NCBI RefSeq assembly: GCF_036013935.1
Contig: NZ_CP107902.1
Coordinates: forward strand, 124,001-188,000
DNA length: 64,000 nucleotides
From: Streptomyces sp. NBC_00461
GTDB taxonomy: Bacteria > Actinomycetota > Actinomycetes > Streptomycetales > Streptomycetaceae
Reading direction: 5' to 3'
Made by a program: the position numbers and the translations under genes
Part shown: positions 60,467-64,000 of the stretch, piece after piece
Layout: every line of letters begins with the position of its first letter
How positions within the stretch are numbered: the stretch's first letter is position 1
The notes under the pieces: model-generated
Told to the model about the DNA's origin: nothing
The model's database searches: none
What the model saw: the letters and a program-made list of their open reading frames with translations, nothing else

Positions 60467-61186
60467 TCACCGTTTTGCGGCTTCTCCCCATTGCCGCTGC
60501 ACCGTCTCGCCGGTCTCTGCAGAGGAAGGGCGGGAGAGAGGCAGAGGGGCATCGTGTGGGGTGTGCTCGCGTGAATCGGGGCGTGCGGGGAGGGTGTTGG
60601 TGACGTCGGGCCGGCTGGCGGCCGTGGCGAGCAGGGTGCTGATCCGGCGGGCGAAGTCCGCGCCGGGGGTGGGCAGGTCCATCTCGGGCTGGCGGAGGTA
60701 GCCGACAGCGACGGCGGTGGGGACGTAGGCCATGAGTTCGGTGACCGCGGCGGAGCGGGGGCGGACGCTGTTTTTCGCCAGGTGGCGCAGGACCCGCAGG
60801 ATCGTGGTGGTGGAGGTGCTGGTGATCCGGTGGTCTGCCGGGTGCCAGGCGGTTGGGGCATCCGCGGTGGGGCCGGGGCGCGGGGTGTCCTGAGTGGGCG
60901 GCTCGGGTGAGGGCTGGACGTCGTCGGTCTGGCGGTGCCACCAGAGGGCGGTGTCGCTCTCCCCCAGGGCCAGGTTGTGGAGGTAGAGGCAGTACGCGGC
61001 GGCGGCCTGGCCGGCGCCGGCGGCGTACTGCCACCAAAAGCGTGCCCCCGCATCGGTGTCGGTCAGTTGCAGCACGCAGGCGAGGACCAGGGCGCTGCGG
61101 GGTTGGGGCACCTGGTCGGTGACGAAGTCGGTGACGGCGGTGGCGGGGGTGTGGGTGACGCGGTCATGGTCCCACCCGAACACCAC
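60467..61186 (-). CDS. Hypothetical actinobacterial protein
   Basis: 239 aa from GTG 61186 (GGGAG 7 bases upstream; the ATG at 61204 is an alternative). FVTDQVPQPRSALVLACVLQ, then DTDAGARFWWQYAAGAGQAA with AYCLYLHNLALGESDTALWW is a recognisable conserved block in streptomycetes of unknown role. A variable Pro-rich stretch, TTTILRVLRHLAKNSVRPRS, then a polar tail follow. No membrane segment. It may belong to a sigma-factor-associated family, but I cannot assign it. Confidence 0.55.
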   Translation of the reverse strand: MVFGWDHDRVTHTPATAVTDFVTDQVPQPRSALVLACVLQLTDTDAGARFWWQYAAGAGQAAAAYCLYLHNLALGESDTALWWHRQTDDVQPSPEPPTQDTPRPGPTADAPTAWHPADHRITSTSTTTILRVLRHLAKNSVRPRSAAVTELMAYVPTAVAVGYLRQPEMDLPTPGADFARRISTLLATAASRPDVTNTLPARPDSREHTPHDAPLPLSRPSSAETGETVQRQWGEAAKR

Positions 61187-61264
61187 GCCTGTACTCCCGA
61201 ACATCTCGTCACAACACGGCCACACCGCTGCCGCCGTCCCTGCTGCGCGCCCATGATCGGGCGC

Positions 61265-61789
61265 ATGCGACGAACTCTCACCACCACTACGACCACAGCC
61301 GTGCTCCTGGCCGCCCTCGCGGGATGCAGCAACAGCAATCCAACCACCTCCACCAGTGGCGCCGGGAAGACCTCCACGCCGTCCTCGACCAGCACATCAC
61401 TCACCGCCGCCACAGCGTTCACGCAGATCTCCGCCAAGGTCGCTACGGCGAAACTGTCCGGCACGGTCACCGCCGCCAACGACCCGGACCACCTCCTTGG
61501 CCGACCGAACCAGTACACGTCGAAGGTCACGTTCTCCGACTCCCGAATCAAGGCCAGCGACGTGGCAGGCACGAGCAAGGGGGATGTCAGCCGCGGCGGC
61601 GAGATCGAAGTGTTCGCGGACCCTGCAGCCGCGGCAGCGCGCGCGAAGTACATCGAGACGGTCACCAAGTCGATCTCTGCGCTCGCCGAGTACGACTACG
61701 TCCACGGGACAGTGCTGGTACGGGTGTCGATGCTGCTGACGCCCACGCAGGCCGCCGGGTACAAGGCGGCGTCCGACGGAATCGGCTAA
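61265..61789 (+). CDS. Secreted lipoprotein
   Basis: 174 aa from ATG 61265. Signal peptide with lipobox LLAALAGC, Ser/Thr-rich linker, then KVATAKLSGTVTAANDPDHL, GGEIEVFADPAAAAARAKYI and VTKSISALAEYDYVHGTVLV. The pattern of an exported domain with a charged surface resembles a common family of Streptomyces lipoproteins (unnamed). Ends just before an IS5-type copy. Confidence 0.7.
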   Translation: MRRTLTTTTTTAVLLAALAGCSNSNPTTSTSGAGKTSTPSSTSTSLTAATAFTQISAKVATAKLSGTVTAANDPDHLLGRPNQYTSKVTFSDSRIKASDVAGTSKGDVSRGGEIEVFADPAAAAARAKYIETVTKSISALAEYDYVHGTVLVRVSMLLTPTQAAGYKAASDGIG

Positions 61790-61790
61790 G

Positions 61791-62654
61791 GGGTCCTATG
61801 TGGTGACGGGTCGTTGGACTGAACATGGGCCGTGGTACGTGGAGTTGGATCGTTCCGGACGGGCTGTGGGAGATCGCGGAGCCGCTGATTCCACCGTCCA
61901 AGGTGCGGGTGCAGGGTGGCGGGACCCAGGACACCCCTGATGAGACGCTGTTCGCGGCGATCATCTACGTGCTGGTCAGTGGGTGTGCCTGGCGGGCGCT
62001 GCCGCCGTGCTTCGGGATATCGAAGTCGACCGCGCACCGCAGATTCCTGATCTGGTCCCGGGCCGGGGTCTGGGGCCGGCTGCACGAAGCGATCCTGCAC
62101 CGGCTCGATGACGAAGGGCTGCTCGACCTGTCCCGCGCCGTCCTCGACTCCGCCCACGTGAGGGCCAAAAAAAAGGGGGGCGAACTTGCAGGTCCGAGCC
62201 CCGTGGACCGAGGTAAGCCCGGTTCCAAGATGCATGTCCTGTCCGACGCGAACGGACTGCCTCTACGGGTCGGGCTCTCCGCGGCCAACACCCACGACAG
62301 TCTCGCTCTGAAGCCCCATGCTGTCCCATTTCCACATGGGACACGAATCCCACGCTGCTGACTCCAAACCCGTGCGCCTTCATGCAGACAAGGCGTACGA
62401 CATCCCTCACCTGCGGCGATGGCTGTGGGCAAACGCATCGGCGTCCGTATCGCCCGCAAGGGCATCGACTCCAGCGAGCGGCTTGGCCGTCGCAGGTGGG
62501 TCATCGAACGCACCATGTCCTGGCTGACCGGCTACCGCCGTCTCAACCACCGCTACGAGCGGAAAGCAGGCAACTACCTGGCCTTTCTCGGACTGGCATC
62601 CGCTCTCTGCTGCTACAAGCGGTTCCTCAAACTGACCATGTAGGACACGGTCTT
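61791..62654 (+). mobile_element. IS5-family insertion sequence, transposase broken by two frameshifts
   Basis: The transposase starts at ATG 61825 (WSWIVPDGLWEIAEPLIPPS, then FAAIIYVLVSGCAWRALPPC and FGISKSTAHRRFLIWSRAGV) and reaches SAANTHDSLALKP. It then shifts near 62315 to MLSHFHMGHESHAADSKPVR with ADKAYDIPHLRRWLW, and again near 62420 to GKRIGVRIARKGIDSSERLG, RRRWVIERTMSWLTGYRRLN and LASALCCYKRFLKLTM. A run of eight A bases at about 62166-62174 lies in the first part. The ends have short, imperfect inverted similarity (GTCCTATGTGGT left, GTCCTACATGGT read inward at right). Probably inactive. CTAAG flanks on both sides may be a target duplication. Confidence 0.75.
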
Positions 62655-62795
62655 AGTTGTCGGCGTGCTCCGACAGGCAGAAGCGCGGCCCCGCACCTTG
62701 AGAGCGGTCTCCTGCGAATACGGTTCCACACCGCGCCGCCACGGAACGGCCACATCGCCACCGCATCTCCCGCCATGCGCGACACCATCGCGGTC

Positions 62796-63188
62796 ATGAG
62801 ACGAACCCTCGCGGCTACGGCCGCCGTCCTCGCCGCCCTGATATGCGCCGGCTGCTCCAGCAGCAGCTCGCCCAAGTCCTCCCCGGCGCCCACCGGTACG
62901 GACTCCGGCCTCGACGCGGCCAAATACCTGAACGGGCTCGAAGGCGACAAGCACTCCAAGCAGCAGATCGACGCCCTGCTCGGCAAGTTGGATGCCCGCT
63001 GCGCCGACGACCTTGGCGCGCTGACCGCGGCCGCCACGGTCACGGCGACCAACGTGACCGACGCGAAGGGCACACAGACGACGTACGGCGTCCTGCAGAA
63101 GCTCGCCGACGGGCTGCCCTCGTCTGGGAAGGCGTCGTGCCAGAAGCGGCTCCCGGGCGTGGAGAAACAGCTGAAGGCCGGTCGCTGA
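62796..63188 (+). CDS. Small secreted lipoprotein
   Basis: 130 aa from ATG 62796 (ATG 62775 in frame is an alternative). Lipobox LALICAGCS-type signal (AALICAGC), Ser-rich linker, then YLNGLEGDKHSKQQIDALLG and KLDARCADDLGALTAAATVT with a second Cys (ASCQKRLPGVE). The family is unnamed and widespread in Streptomyces. It follows an IS, with no clear promoter. Confidence 0.65.
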   Translation: MRRTLAATAAVLAALICAGCSSSSSPKSSPAPTGTDSGLDAAKYLNGLEGDKHSKQQIDALLGKLDARCADDLGALTAAATVTATNVTDAKGTQTTYGVLQKLADGLPSSGKASCQKRLPGVEKQLKAGR

Positions 63189-63288
63189 CGAGGCCCATAC
63201 TGACCCCTTGCCGTCCGCCTGCCTCCCCGATCATTCGAGGAGTCCCGGCCGACCACCGGACCTTATTCGACGTACCTCGTTCTTGGGG

Positions 63289-63302
63289 ATACATCGCGGT
63301 AT
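63289..63302. promoter_or_regulatory. Candidate PadR operator (ATAC-N6-GTAT)
   Basis: ATACATCGCGGTAT at 63289-63302 is a dyad (ATAC...GTAT) with a 6-base centre, immediately upstream of the PadR-type gene at 63312. PadR repressors commonly bind dyads of this kind near their own promoters and autoregulate. Confidence 0.5.
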
Positions 63303-63311
63303 GCTTGCTGC

Positions 63312-63650
63312 ATGACCAGTCGACAAAGGCGCGTCCGCATGACGCTTCCGACGATCACGGTCCTGGATGTTCTCGCAAACAGTGCAGGCGAGAACATCCA
63401 CGGCTTGGAAATCTGCAGCCGAGCGCACCTCGGCACGGGCACCGTCTACCCCATGCTGTCCCGGCTTGAGAAGGCCGGCTTGGTTTCAGCGCGCTGGGAA
63501 GACGACCAGACCTGGCAGGAAGCCGCCAATGAAGAATGGCGCCCCCGCCGCCGCTACTACGAGATCACCGGCGCAGGCAAGGTAGCGCTGACCGAATCAC
63601 AACAGAAACCGAAGTTCCGAGCCCGCACCGCTCAGGCGGAGGACGTCTGA
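63312..63650 (+). CDS. PadR-family transcriptional regulator
   Basis: 112 aa, ATG 63312. The winged helix is ICSRAHLGTGTVYPMLSRLEKAGLV in outline, seen as GTGTVYPMLSRLEKAGLVSA, followed by the wing RRRYYEITGAGKVALTES. Short PadR form with little C-terminal dimerisation helix. Its stop overlaps the ATG of the next gene (ATGA), the usual PadR plus membrane-protein or exporter arrangement. Confidence 0.85.
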   Translation: MTSRQRRVRMTLPTITVLDVLANSAGENIHGLEICSRAHLGTGTVYPMLSRLEKAGLVSARWEDDQTWQEAANEEWRPRRRYYEITGAGKVALTESQQKPKFRARTAQAEDV

Positions 63651-64000
63651 TGGGCATGCACGCGGCGCGGAGACGCAGAGCGCGGCAGATTCACCGCGAG
63701 TGGGCGGCGGAGCGGGCCGCGTCCGGCGAATCGACGCAGCCCGGTGTGCACCCTCTGATCGTCTTCTACGCCGTCTCCATGACGTTGATGATGATCCTGT
63801 TTTGGGTCGGCGTAGGCCTGGCCCTGAACGACGTCCCGATACCTGATACAAATACAGGCAAGGATGAGACGGTCGCATTCATTGTCAGCACGGGCGGGCT
63901 CGGCGCCTGGGCTCCATGGTTTTGGTGGGTGGTCCTCACCGAGTCACTCCCGCCGGAGTCCGCGTGGCACCACCCTCTTCGAGCGTTCTCGAGGGGACTC
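63650..64000 (+). CDS. Membrane protein coupled to the PadR gene (runs off the window)
   Basis: ATG 63650 overlaps the PadR stop. The visible 117 residues have a basic N-terminus, a membrane helix near residues 36-58 (IVFYAVSMTLMMILFWVGVG), an extracytoplasmic loop, and a second hydrophobic, Trp-rich stretch near 80-97. No recognised family. Probably regulated by the PadR protein. Confidence 0.6.
   Translation, partial: MGMHAARRRRARQIHREWAAERAASGESTQPGVHPLIVFYAVSMTLMMILFWVGVGLALNDVPIPDTNTGKDETVAFIVSTGGLGAWAPWFWWVVLTESLPPESAWHHPLRAFSRGL

Overview
The window is high-GC actinobacterial DNA, very probably a Streptomyces chromosome. GC is strongly biased to third codon positions, GTG/TTG starts are common, many genes overlap by ATGA/GTGA, and the gene set is typical of the genus (Tad pilus cluster ending in a LysM/BTAD protein, secreted lipoproteins, Lsr2, IS5/IS701/IS256 elements). 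The mix of accessory genes and broken IS copies suggests a plastic region such as a chromosome arm. No tRNA, rRNA or CRISPR array was found.

Layout. 1-3.6 kb: small exported proteins, including a lipoprotein/OmpA-like pair in which the OmpA gene is frameshifted. 3.7-13.7 kb: one tightly packed operon for a Tad/Flp-type pilus: SAF/CpaB protein, TadZ-like ATPase, TadA ATPase, TadB and TadC membrane proteins, a Flp-like pilin, three TadE/TadG-like pseudopilins, and a 1164-aa LysM/BTAD protein. 14-15.1 kb: a PIN-like gene cut by a decayed IS5 copy. 15.1-22.5 kb: a lipid/terpenoid neighbourhood with a WS/DGAT-like acyltransferase, an ABC exporter, a truncated inverted paralogue of its permease, a fused head-to-head plus cis-prenyltransferase, an SDR and a Ddn-like F420-type protein. 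22.9-25.85 kb: two abutting insertion sequences, an IS5/IS427-type element and an IS701-type element that carries a lipoprotein gene. 26-35.4 kb: accessory genes and debris (unknown 398-aa protein, tyrosine-recombinase remnant, 1260-aa beta-propeller protein, TRADD-N-associated membrane protein, XRE regulator, broken zinc-ribbon gene).

35.8-48.2 kb is a toxin region. A 2313-aa RHS/Hint polymorphic toxin is followed 20 bp later by a degenerate SecA-like protein without an intact ATPase motor, then by a Tat-exported DyP-type peroxidase. A second, convergent cassette encodes a multi-pass membrane protein with a C-terminal CdiA-type RNase A domain and its CdiI-type immunity protein. 48.2-58.2 kb looks like an acquired island of lower GC. 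It has a truncated serine recombinase at the left edge, an Lsr2 paralogue, a PIN protein, a Gabija-type gajAB pair, a regulatory block (two catalytic-domain-only resolvase-like proteins, an RsbW-like ATPase, a divergent XRE-TPR regulator and a 5-formyl-THF cyclo-ligase), and a PrsW-type protease gene cut off at its right edge. 59-64 kb holds IS256 and IS5 remnants, three lipoproteins (one with an HNH-like nuclease domain), and a PadR regulator overlapping a membrane protein that runs off the window.

The most unusual items are the pseudo-SecA behind the RHS toxin, the fused prenyltransferase, the membrane-anchored RNase A toxin, the IS701 element with a lipoprotein passenger, and the TRADD-N-associated gene beside paired palindromic sites.
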